DNA of 64,000 nucleotides. Source: Micromonospora avicenniae. GTDB lineage: Bacteria > Actinomycetota > Actinomycetes > Mycobacteriales > Micromonosporaceae. The stretch lies in contig NZ_FTNF01000003.1 in NCBI RefSeq assembly GCF_900156065.1, forward strand, positions 310,001-374,000, given 5' to 3'. The notes under the pieces are model-generated. The model ran no database searches and was not told the origin of the DNA. It saw only the letters and a program-made list of their open reading frames with translations. Within the stretch, counting starts at the first letter, position 1. Every line of letters starts with the position of its first letter. Both the position numbers and the translations under genes were made by a program. Positions 41,636-48,558 of this stretch are shown piece by piece.

Positions 41636-42070
41636 GCGGCGTGCTTCGGTCGAGCGTCTGGCCGAGCCGCTTGAGGGCGTCGCGGGTGGCCGCCGAGGAG
41701 ACCACCGTGTAGATCTCCATGGTGATGGCGAACTGGGCGTGCCGGAGGATCTGCATCGCCACCCGGGGGTGGACGTCCAGGTCGGCCAGGAGCGAGGCAC
41801 AGGTCCGCCGGGCGTCCCTGACGGTGATCCGCCGGACTCCGGCAGCCTCGCAGCGCCGGTCCCAGAAGCGGTTGAAGTTCCGTGGCTCGACGGGACGGCC
41901 GTAGCGGGTGGTGAAGATCAGGTCGGAGGGGTGCCAGGCTGGTCCGGCGGCGTCCCGGCTGACGATCTGCGCGACGCGGCGGCGGCCGAGGGCCACGGTG
42001 CAGATGTCCGGCAGCGGCAGGGTGGCGTCGGAGGTCGCCGTCTTCGTCTCCCGGTGCAGCAGCAGGGTGG
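41628..42070 (-). pseudogene. C-terminal fragment of a tyrosine (phage/AICE) integrase
   Basis: The frame opens with the segment Leu-Leu-His-Arg-Glu-Thr-Lys-Thr and continues Leu-Pro-Leu-Pro-Asp-Ile, then the C-terminal catalytic domain: Arg-Asp-Ala-Arg-Arg-Thr-Cys (about 41812-41832), Leu-Arg-His-Ala, and the Tyr of Met-Glu-Ile-Tyr-Thr. An in-frame TGA lies upstream near 42113. The N-terminal arm-binding and core domains and the first catalytic Arg are missing, and the HxxR His reads Arg. It is therefore inactive. A hypothetical gene on the opposite strand now abuts its broken end. Confidence 0.85.
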
Positions 42071-42140
42071 CAAACAGCGTGTGGGTGTGCCCGACGCAAT
42101 AGGGACTGCGTCAGCACCGGCGGTCAGCGAGCATGACGAG

Positions 42141-42629
42141 GTGCCTGAGCTTGTGTGGGACGACGTCAAGAACTTCTTCGACCCGAACCTGATGGGCGCA
42201 TTGCCAGACGTGCGTGTCGAAGATGCTTCGGTGGAGGACTGGCAGGCGGTGTTCGACCTGGTCCAGACGCAGGGCTGGAAGTGGGAGTACTCAGTGGGTG
42301 ATGCCGTCGTTCCGCTTCCGTCAGCAACCGATGTGCTGGCGCGACCTGCTGACGCTGAGCTGCCGATCTTGCGGGTGTGGCCGGTCCCTGGCGTCCTGGT
42401 CAACTTCTGGCCATACTCGGCGGTCGAGATCGACTTCGACATCGACCTGCGGGAGCTGCAAGGTCAGCAGCGGCTGGACATGCTGTGCGGGTTTTTTGCG
42501 GCGATCGGGCGCAGGCTGGGCAAGCCGGTTTTGATGGCTCCCGAGGGCGACTACCAACATCCGGTGCTCGGCTTTGATGTCGAAACCGACCGTGTCGTGC
42601 TGCTGGCCGACCCACGTCTGCCTAGTTAG
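42141..42629 (+). CDS. Hypothetical protein in the element
   Basis: 162 residues from GTG 42141 (ACGAG upstream), with Trp-Asp-Asp-Val-Lys-Asn-Phe-Phe-Asp-Pro near the N-terminus. Its mix of acidic and hydrophobic residues resembles small immunity-like proteins I have seen near toxin genes, but no toxin is present and no family was identified. Codon use looks normal for the window. Confidence 0.6.
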   Translation: MPELVWDDVKNFFDPNLMGALPDVRVEDASVEDWQAVFDLVQTQGWKWEYSVGDAVVPLPSATDVLARPADAELPILRVWPVPGVLVNFWPYSAVEIDFDIDLRELQGQQRLDMLCGFFAAIGRRLGKPVLMAPEGDYQHPVLGFDVETDRVVLLADPRLPS

Positions 42630-42782
42630 GCACAGTGCCGCCCGTCGGAGGGTGACTAACTGGGTGACGACCCGGGCGGGCGACGCCGGACCTCCACGGA
42701 CGCTGACGGACTTTTCAAGGCAGCTCAGCCCAGCTACCCGCGCAGCTCATCGACCGCCGGTAGTTGCTTCAGGACGAAGAGG

Positions 42783-43352
42783 TCACGCCTGGCCAAACGG
42801 CGGTCGCTGGAGCCCACGGGGGTCGTGTTGCTGGCGGGACGGGTAGAAGCGCCGGTAGATCGCAGGGACGAACAGCAGGATCAAGACGATGATCGCCGTA
42901 CCCACGAGCAGGGCTGGCCCCAGAGCGTCGCCAACGAGGACCCAGGTTGGCGCCGAGGTGTGTCGAGGCGTGATGTTGCTCGGGTCGTCGGGGTTTCCGG
43001 CGAAGGAACCTCGCCCTTCAATGAACGCCATGCCGCAGCACAGTGCGAATGGTGTGGTGACGATACAGGTCGTCGCGTGTGCCCACGTCCTGCCGCGCAC
43101 GAGTCCCACCATCGACAGCAGCAAGCCGGCCATGGCCAAGCCGGACACAACCGTGGCCAGCTGATTCACTACTTCGAGGCCAAGGTCAGCAAGACCATTC
43201 CGATCGGCTGCCTCCTCTGGAGGCATGTAGTAGACCACGTCCCAATGCATAAGGTCGTAGATCATCGTTGCGCCGTTGAGCGCCAGGCCGAGCACTAGGA
43301 GACCGACCGCGACCGCGGGTGCGAGCACGGGCCATCGGGTTGCCGACGTCAC
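42783..43352 (-). CDS. Four-helix membrane protein of unknown function
   Basis: 189 residues with hydrophobic segments at about 8-28, 62-85, 96-112 and 138-162. GTG 43352 has GGCGGAG upstream. Unrecognised; possibly element cargo. Confidence 0.65.
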   Translation of the reverse strand: MTSATRWPVLAPAVAVGLLVLGLALNGATMIYDLMHWDVVYYMPPEEAADRNGLADLGLEVVNQLATVVSGLAMAGLLLSMVGLVRGRTWAHATTCIVTTPFALCCGMAFIEGRGSFAGNPDDPSNITPRHTSAPTWVLVGDALGPALLVGTAIIVLILLFVPAIYRRFYPSRQQHDPRGLQRPPFGQA

Positions 43353-43400
43353 GGCAAACTCCGCCAGTCACGGACATTCTTGAAGATCACTCGACGGACC

Positions 43401-43604
43401 CTACACAGATCGACGGGGTCGGCCGAGGCGTCCATCCCCGGAGGCGACAGCATCGCCGACAGCAACCGGCACGGATCCGTCGGGACGCGAAACGACGACG
43501 GCGGAGGGCCTTTCGAGGTCACGGACATAGACGGATACCTGCGGACCACGTGCACAGAGCTTGTCTGCGAGACCTCGGGCAGCAGCGAGGCATTGAGGAG
43601 GCAT
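43401..43604 (-). CDS. Possible small protein in the element
   Basis: 67 codons from ATG 43604 with AAGG upstream. The central stretch (Pro-Ser-Ala-Val-Val-Val-Ser-Arg-Pro) reads like real protein, unlike the opposing frame. Unrecognised; weakly supported. The rest of 43353-43752 shows nothing. Confidence 0.35.
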   Translation of the reverse strand: MPPQCLAAARGLADKLCARGPQVSVYVRDLERPSAVVVSRPDGSVPVAVGDAVASGDGRLGRPRRSV

Positions 43605-43752
43605 GAGGAGCCTTGATTCGACTCGGTGCCGGATGGTCAAAAGACGGCGGCCCGCACCTGTTCGCCAGCATGATCCGCTAGGAGGCGGCAATAGCCGACA
43701 ACTTCGGTCCGCATCCCCTCGGCGGAGGTCGCTGACGGGCGGCGGGAAGCGG

Positions 43753-44154
43753 TCAGCGGCCTATGCGGATGCGGTCGGCGGCGTACGTCTCGCGGGATCC
43801 GTCAGCGCGGAAGATCACGATGACCGGGACACCCTCGCCAATCTCCAGTTCGCGCCGCTCGACTGGGGTGGGCATCCGAGCGGTGGCAGTGTCGCCCTTC
43901 AGGAGGGTCACTGTTTCGGTCGGCTCGACGGCGCGGACGAACGTGCCGCGTGGCGGTTCCACGATCACGAGCCCTTCCGACCGGAGTAGCGCTATCGCCT
44001 GTCGGACGCTCGTGCGGCTCAGTCCGTGTTCCTGAGCGAGCCGCAGCTCGCTGGGTAGCGACGCCCCGGGCGCAAGGTCGCCGGACGTGATCCGGTCTCG
44101 CAGAAGGTCTGCGAGCTGCCGGAACACGGCGCGATCCGCACTGGGGTCGATCAC
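43753..44154 (-). CDS. GntR-family regulator (KorSA-like)
   Basis: 133-residue DNA-binding protein with an N-terminal GntR winged helix (about 6-75: Leu-Arg-Asp-Arg-Ile to Pro-Arg-Gly-Thr-Phe). The C-terminal region, about 55 residues, is too short for a full UTRA or FCD domain, as in KorSA-like repressors of actinomycete integrative elements. GTG 44154. Probably the silencer of the original element. Confidence 0.82.
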   Translation of the reverse strand: MIDPSADRAVFRQLADLLRDRITSGDLAPGASLPSELRLAQEHGLSRTSVRQAIALLRSEGLVIVEPPRGTFVRAVEPTETVTLLKGDTATARMPTPVERRELEIGEGVPVIVIFRADGSRETYAADRIRIGR

Positions 44155-44287
44155 GAAAGTGACGCTACGTGTCCAACAGCTCTACATCTTATTGTATCTA
44201 CAGTCCTACGTCATTACGGTGATACGAGCTGCGGCGTTAGGTCGAGCGCAGGTAGCGCGACGTTGACCCACCCCTGAGGGAGACCCG

Positions 44288-44521
44288 ATGCCTCGAGTGT
44301 CGTATGAGCAGTACTTGGTGGCCGTTGCGCTCACCCTGGCCAGGCGGCACCAGCCGGTCTGGTCATGGGAGCGGTGGCGAAAGGTCTGCCGATGCGGAAG
44401 CGAGCTGCCCTGCCGCAAGAGGCATCGGATTCCGATCAGCCGGGGCCACTGGCCGTCGGACCAGGCTCGGCAAGGTGCCCCGCCAGAGGCCCGGTCGGCG
44501 GCGCGGGAGACGCCGCGATGA
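44288..44521 (+). CDS. Small element protein with a Cys pair
   Basis: 77 residues from ATG 44288 (GAGGGAG upstream); a Trp-rich N-terminus and Cys-Arg-Cys-Gly near residues 34-37. Its TGA overlaps the next ATG. Confidence 0.6.
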   Translation: MPRVSYEQYLVAVALTLARRHQPVWSWERWRKVCRCGSELPCRKRHRIPISRGHWPSDQARQGAPPEARSAARETPR

Positions 44522-44736
44522 CGACACATCTCCCGGTCACACCGGCCTGGACATGCGGCAGATGCGGTGCCGACTGGCCCTGTCAGACGCGACGGCGCGA
44601 GCTGCGAGCCGAATACCACCGCGCCCCGGTGTCGCTCGCCCTCTACCTGGCCGCTCAGCTCGTTGACGCCGCACAGGACCTGGCCCACGTCCCCGCTGGC
44701 CACCTGCACCACCGATTCCTCGGCTGGACCCGATGA
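44518..44736 (+). CDS. Small zinc-ribbon protein
   Basis: 72 residues with Cys-Gly-Arg-Cys-Gly-Ala-Asp-Trp-Pro-Cys (about 12-21), a one-Cys-short zinc ribbon seen in small orphan genes of actinomycete mobile elements. The ATG overlaps the previous stop (ATGA). Confidence 0.6.
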   Translation: MTTHLPVTPAWTCGRCGADWPCQTRRRELRAEYHRAPVSLALYLAAQLVDAAQDLAHVPAGHLHHRFLGWTR

Positions 44737-44906
44737 GCATCCTGCGACCCGGCGACGAGAAGTTCCACTACAGCGACGGTTCCCACCGGTGGATCCCGCC
44801 GAACCCGGACTACGACCAGGAGGTCTGGGACGAGCAGGTCCGCCAGCACAAGCAAGGCCACGTGAGGAACGACCGTCCGAAGGTCCGCATCCAACGCCTC
44901 GTCTGA
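44733..44906 (+). CDS. Tiny element protein (57 aa)
   Basis: 57 residues from ATG 44733 overlapping the previous stop (ATGA). It is rich in charged and aromatic residues with no recognised family. Last gene of the three-gene unit; ends just before the arm-type repeat at 44915. Confidence 0.55.
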   Translation: MSILRPGDEKFHYSDGSHRWIPPNPDYDQEVWDEQVRQHKQGHVRNDRPKVRIQRLV

Positions 44907-44914
44907 CGCCAGCA

Positions 44915-44935
44915 GTACAGCAGCGAAGTACAGCA
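44915..44935. repeat. Candidate integrase arm-type site (right)
   Basis: Matches 41210-41230 with one mismatch (G for A at the 14th base). It lies 84 bp before the right att copy. Confidence 0.5.
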
Positions 44936-45019
44936 ATCGTGCCAGCCGAACCCAGCCGAGAAGCGCGGCAGCAGGCCGGATGACCTCGTACCGCACCCCC
45001 ATCCGGCCAGCTCGCCGGC

Positions 45020-45058
45020 AATCCATAGGTTCAGGGTTCGGGTCCCTGGCGGCCCACT
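45020..45058 (+). repeat. Right att copy (duplicate of tRNA-Lys 3' half)
   Basis: One mismatch to 41118-41156. Sequence beyond it (45059-45115) still resembles 41157-41225 at roughly two-thirds identity by eye, and is unlikely to be part of the core site. Confidence 0.8.
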
Positions 45059-45327
45059 TTTCTCCAGTTCAGCGGCCTGTTGTGCGGCCGGTGGAGTCGC
45101 GATCATGGGTGGTTCGGCAGCGAAGTGCGCGTTCATCGGTGGCGGAGGCATGTGGCTCTCCGGCAGCCGCCTATCGATCTGATGACGTGAACGAGTCATG
45201 AGCAGCCGCTCCGGCGCGCTACCCAGCCGGCTGGGTAGCGTCCACGGCGACTCGCCCGCGCCCGACGCCGTTTCCGGGGGCCCACGCAGGGGCCCGCCCC
45301 CGGTTCGTCACGAAGCCGCCCGAGCGC

Positions 45328-46257
45328 CTACGGCTTCAGCACGATCTTGCCTCGCGCGTGGCGGGACTCGCTCAGCTCGTGGGCGGCGGCCGCCTCGTCG
45401 AGTGAGAAGACGGCGGCGACCGGCACCGTGAAGCGACCCTGCTCGGCGAGTTCGACGGCGGCGGCGATTCCTTCGAACGACGGTGCGTCCGCGCCGGGAC
45501 CGGAGCCGCGCGAAAGGTGCACGCCGTACGTGGCGGCATTGGCATCGGCGATGCTCACCACCCTCTCCGGGCTCGGCACCAGGCCGACAAGGTGGGGCAG
45601 CGACCCCGAGCCGGCGCTGTCGAGCACGACATGCACTCCGCCGGGCACCAGAGCCTTTACCCGTTCGGCCAGGCCGGGGCCGTAGGTGGTCGGGATCGCC
45701 CCGAGCGAGGCGATGAACTCGTGGTTGCGCTCGCTGGCAGTGCCGATGACGACTGCGCCGCGAGCGACCGCGATTTGGATCGCCGTCGTGCCGACGCCGC
45801 CGGCCGCGCCCTCGATCAGCAGGACAGTGCCGTGTTGGACGTCCAGCCGATCGAGCACGCGAGTGGCCGTCTCGATGTTGCCGGCCGCGCCGCCGGCCTG
45901 CTCCCAGTTCAACGCGGCCGGCTTCGGTGCCCACGCGGCCAGGACGGCGTATTCGGCGTTCGCGCCGCCCATCTGCGCGTAGTCGGTGATCCCGAAGACC
46001 TCGTCACCCACTCGAACCGTGGTCACCCCCTCGCCGACCTCGTCCACCACGCCGGCCGCGTCGACTCCGGGCACGTGCGGCAGGCGGAGCGGAATCCACT
46101 CCTGGAACCGGCCTGCACGGACGTACGTGTCGGCCGGATTGACACCCGAGGCCCGGACCGTCACCCGGAGCTGGCCCGGTCCGGCGTGTGGCTCCGGCAT
46201 CTCGGCGACCTTCAGCACGCTCGCGGGACCGTATTCGGAAAAGTGCAGCGCTCTCAT
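45328..46257 (-). CDS. NADPH:quinone oxidoreductase-like MDR protein
   Basis: 309-residue medium-chain dehydrogenase/reductase without catalytic-zinc ligands, of the quinone oxidoreductase type. The nucleotide fold shows Gly-Ala-Ala-Gly-Gly-Val-Gly-Thr (about 148-155). ATG 46257. It is divergent from a TetR regulator across 50 bp. Confidence 0.87.
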   Translation of the reverse strand: MRALHFSEYGPASVLKVAEMPEPHAGPGQLRVTVRASGVNPADTYVRAGRFQEWIPLRLPHVPGVDAAGVVDEVGEGVTTVRVGDEVFGITDYAQMGGANAEYAVLAAWAPKPAALNWEQAGGAAGNIETATRVLDRLDVQHGTVLLIEGAAGGVGTTAIQIAVARGAVVIGTASERNHEFIASLGAIPTTYGPGLAERVKALVPGGVHVVLDSAGSGSLPHLVGLVPSPERVVSIADANAATYGVHLSRGSGPGADAPSFEGIAAAVELAEQGRFTVPVAAVFSLDEAAAAHELSESRHARGKIVLKP

Positions 46258-46307
46258 GCCCGCGGACGTTAACGGGCACAACCCTCCGCCTGACTAAAGT
46301 GGGAGTG

Positions 46308-46946
46308 GTGACGGACGGTTTGTCTCACCCCCTGCGCTCCGACGCGCTGGACAATCGCGGGCGCATCCTCGAGGCCGCCCGTGCGGTGTTCGCTGCCGAC
46401 GGTGTGCACGCTCCGATGCGGGAGATAGCCCGGCGCGCGGGAGTCGCCCCCGCGACCCTGTACCGCCACTTCCCCACGAAGGAGGAGCTGGTCACCGAGG
46501 CATTTACGGAGCAGATGCACGCGTGCCACGACATTGTCGACGAGGGGCTCGCCGACCCGGATCCCTGGCGCGGCTTCTGCCTCGTGATCGAAAAAATGTG
46601 TGACCTGCACGCGCGGGACCAGGGCTTCACCGCCGCGTTTGTCGCGGCCTTTCCCAAAGCCTTGGATTTTGAGGCGCGTCGCGAATACGCGCTCACGGCG
46701 ATAGCCGAATTGGCCCGCCGCGCCATGGACGCCGGCCGCCTGCGCTCCGACTTCGTCCTGGACGACGTGCTCCTCGTGTTGATGGCCAACAGCGGTATCC
46801 GTGCGACCTCACCGGCCGCCCGGATCACGGCTTCCCGGCGCTTCGCCGCGCTCGCCATCCAGGCGTTCGAGGCCTCCCCGGGCGCCTCGCCGCTCCCACC
46901 GCTGGTCGGGTTGACGTCTCCCGCGTCGACGTCACCCTCTCGCTGA
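46308..46946 (+). CDS. TetR-family regulator
   Basis: 212 residues with an N-terminal TetR helix-turn-helix (about 18-62; Ile-Ala-Arg-Arg-Ala-Gly-Val-Ala-Pro-Ala-Thr-Leu-Tyr-Arg-His-Phe) and a helical ligand domain. GTG 46308 with GGGAG just before; GTG 46305 equally possible. Divergent from the quinone oxidoreductase, whose expression it likely controls. Confidence 0.88.
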   Translation: MTDGLSHPLRSDALDNRGRILEAARAVFAADGVHAPMREIARRAGVAPATLYRHFPTKEELVTEAFTEQMHACHDIVDEGLADPDPWRGFCLVIEKMCDLHARDQGFTAAFVAAFPKALDFEARREYALTAIAELARRAMDAGRLRSDFVLDDVLLVLMANSGIRATSPAARITASRRFAALAIQAFEASPGASPLPPLVGLTSPASTSPSR

Positions 46947-47119
46947 GGACAGTCACAGGCGAGCCGAGCTTCCGTTACGCATGTCCCGATATCGAAGGTC
47001 ACGCAGGTCCCAAGTCTGGTCGAGGCAGGCTGCTGCTTTCGCGCCCTCGGTGTGTGGCTGGTTCCAGCGGGTAATGGCTCCCAGCACGCCGACCGTCGAC
47101 ACAGCGACTAGGGAGCGCG

Positions 47120-47695
47120 ATGGGCACACGACGAGCCTCCGCCGATGACCTCGCCTCTTTGGGCTTCTCGGTCGTGCGCTACGGACTGGCGACGAACATC
47201 TTGTGGATCGGTGCGCTCAAGTTCAAGCAGTACGAGGTCCAGAACGACGAGCCCCTGGTGACTTCGAGTCCGCTGTTCTCGCGGCTCCGCCAGAAGTTGG
47301 GCGCACAGAAGCTCAACCGACTCATCGGGATCACGGAGATCACCGTGGGCTCCCTGATCGCCGCGAAGCCGTTCGCGCCGAGAGCGTCGGCGATCGGCAG
47401 CCTCGGAGCGGTCGGGATGTTCCTCACCACGCTCAGTTTCCTGGTCACGACGCCCGAGGCCCGGCAGGAAGGGCAGGGGAAATTCAGCCTCTCTCAGTTG
47501 GGGCAATTCCTATTGAAAGACACGGTGCTTCTCGGTGCCACTCTGCTGACAGCTGCCGAATCGCTCGGTGCGGCCCGCCCTGCTGACCGCCCCCGTACGT
47601 TGTCACTCAGGCAGTGGGGCGGCGGCAAGGCGGCCGAGCCTCGGCGCTGGTCGGTCTGGAACGTCGTCCGACGGTGCCCTACATCTGCTCGTTGA
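47120..47695 (+). CDS. DUF417 family membrane protein
   Basis: 191 residues with hydrophobic helices and an Arg-Tyr-Gly-Leu-x-Ile pattern and C-terminal segments typical of the DUF417/YkgB group. That group is linked to reactive chlorine resistance in E. coli. ATG 47120 with AGGGAG. The last 45 residues look unlike the family and may be an unrelated tail. Confidence 0.78.
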   Translation: MGTRRASADDLASLGFSVVRYGLATNILWIGALKFKQYEVQNDEPLVTSSPLFSRLRQKLGAQKLNRLIGITEITVGSLIAAKPFAPRASAIGSLGAVGMFLTTLSFLVTTPEARQEGQGKFSLSQLGQFLLKDTVLLGATLLTAAESLGAARPADRPRTLSLRQWGGGKAAEPRRWSVWNVVRRCPTSAR

Positions 47696-47809
47696 CGCGG
47701 GCCACCACCAGCTGGCAGCAGTCGAGAGCCTGAGCCCGCATTCCCCGGCGGGGTCGCCGACGGGCGGCCGGAAGCAGTCAGTGACCCGTGCCGATGCGGT
47801 CGGCGGCGC

Positions 47810-48244
47810 TCACGCCGGACGACCTGCCAGTGCCTTCAGTGGCACCGGGTCGGCCGTGCCGATCGCGACGATCGGCCGGCACCGAACCAATCGGTGGTGA
47901 ATCATCTGGCAACCCCGCAGGACACCGTACGACTTGATCGCCGCCAAGCCGTATGCGCTGCACGTCGGCGCGAACCGGCACCGCGCCGCCGTTCGCGACG
48001 AGATGCGCTGCCGATATCCCTTGATCAGGCCAATGGCCAGGCGGGAAGGGATGCTCGCGGGCGACGACCAGTTTGTCGACGGGCTCGCCAGCACCCCCCA
48101 CACCGCATGGACGATCACCCCCGGCAATGACAGCCAGGCAGCCAAGTCCGCCCTCCCGGCGATGCAGGACGAGTAGCAGTCACCGCACTGAGTGTCAGTG
48201 AAGGCGTAACAGCAGGCGCCGCATGGTGGCTCCGCAAATGGCAT
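47810..48244 (-). CDS. yidD: YidD-like membrane protein insertion efficiency factor (orphan copy)
   Basis: 144 residues. The YidD core reads Cys-Arg-Phe-Ala-Pro-Thr-Cys-Ser-Ala-Tyr with Arg-Leu-Val-Arg-Cys-Arg-Pro near the C-terminus. It has an unusual Cys-rich N-terminal extension (five or more Cys within the first 30 residues) and a hydrophobic segment. The normal yidD sits in the rpmH-rnpA-yidC cluster near oriC; this one does not. ATG 48244 with GGAGGTAGGG. Confidence 0.75.
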   Translation of the reverse strand: MPFAEPPCGACCYAFTDTQCGDCYSSCIAGRADLAAWLSLPGVIVHAVWGVLASPSTNWSSPASIPSRLAIGLIKGYRQRISSRTAARCRFAPTCSAYGLAAIKSYGVLRGCQMIHHRLVRCRPIVAIGTADPVPLKALAGRPA

Positions 48245-48558
48245 GCCCTACCTCCGTCGTGCCCCGGCGGCCATAGGCGATCATGCGTGGCGGACAGCGT
48301 CAAGGGCCTTCGGCCGGGCCCTGGTGGCTCCGCAGACGAAGCTCAGCTCGGACCCTGCTGTTCCCGATGGCAATGGCGTCGCGGCCGGCGATCGAGCGTC
48401 ACGGCGCAGGCGTCCGGCATCTTCCGTCGACCGCCGGACGAGTGCGACCGTCGACGGAAGAGAGAAGGGACACCCTCCAAGGCCCGTTGACATGTGTTTC
48501 CACCAAATGACAACGTTGTCATTGACTGATTTCCTCCATATGAGACGAGGAGCGCACT
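48245..48558 (+). promoter_or_regulatory. Regulatory region of the GH31 gene with CG-centred operator
   Basis: The 314-bp gap carries an 18-bp perfect palindrome (48506-48523; core TGACAACGTTGTCA) with a CG centre, typical of LacI-family operators. It overlaps the -35 TTGTCA (48516-48521) of a promoter with a 17-base spacer and -10 TATGAG (48539-48544). A consensus TTGACA at 48487-48492 may belong to a second promoter. Confidence 0.7.

Larger units (their letters stand above)
41118..45058. mobile_element. Decayed integrative element at tRNA-Lys (AICE-like remnant)
   Basis: A 3.9-kb segment bounded by a 39-bp direct repeat with one mismatch (41118-41156 and 45020-45058); the left copy is the tRNA 3' half. 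Contents: small unknown gene, C-terminal fragment of a tyrosine integrase facing the tRNA, hypothetical genes, a KorSA/GntR-like regulator, a tiny operon with a zinc-ribbon gene. No replication, Xis, or FtsK-like transfer gene was seen, so it looks non-mobile. The AICE label follows from att site and gene types and is inferred. Confidence 0.75.

Noticed and set aside
43380..43616. 78-codon plus-strand frame in the element
   Set aside because: Codon choice poor and it opposes a slightly better frame; insufficient evidence.
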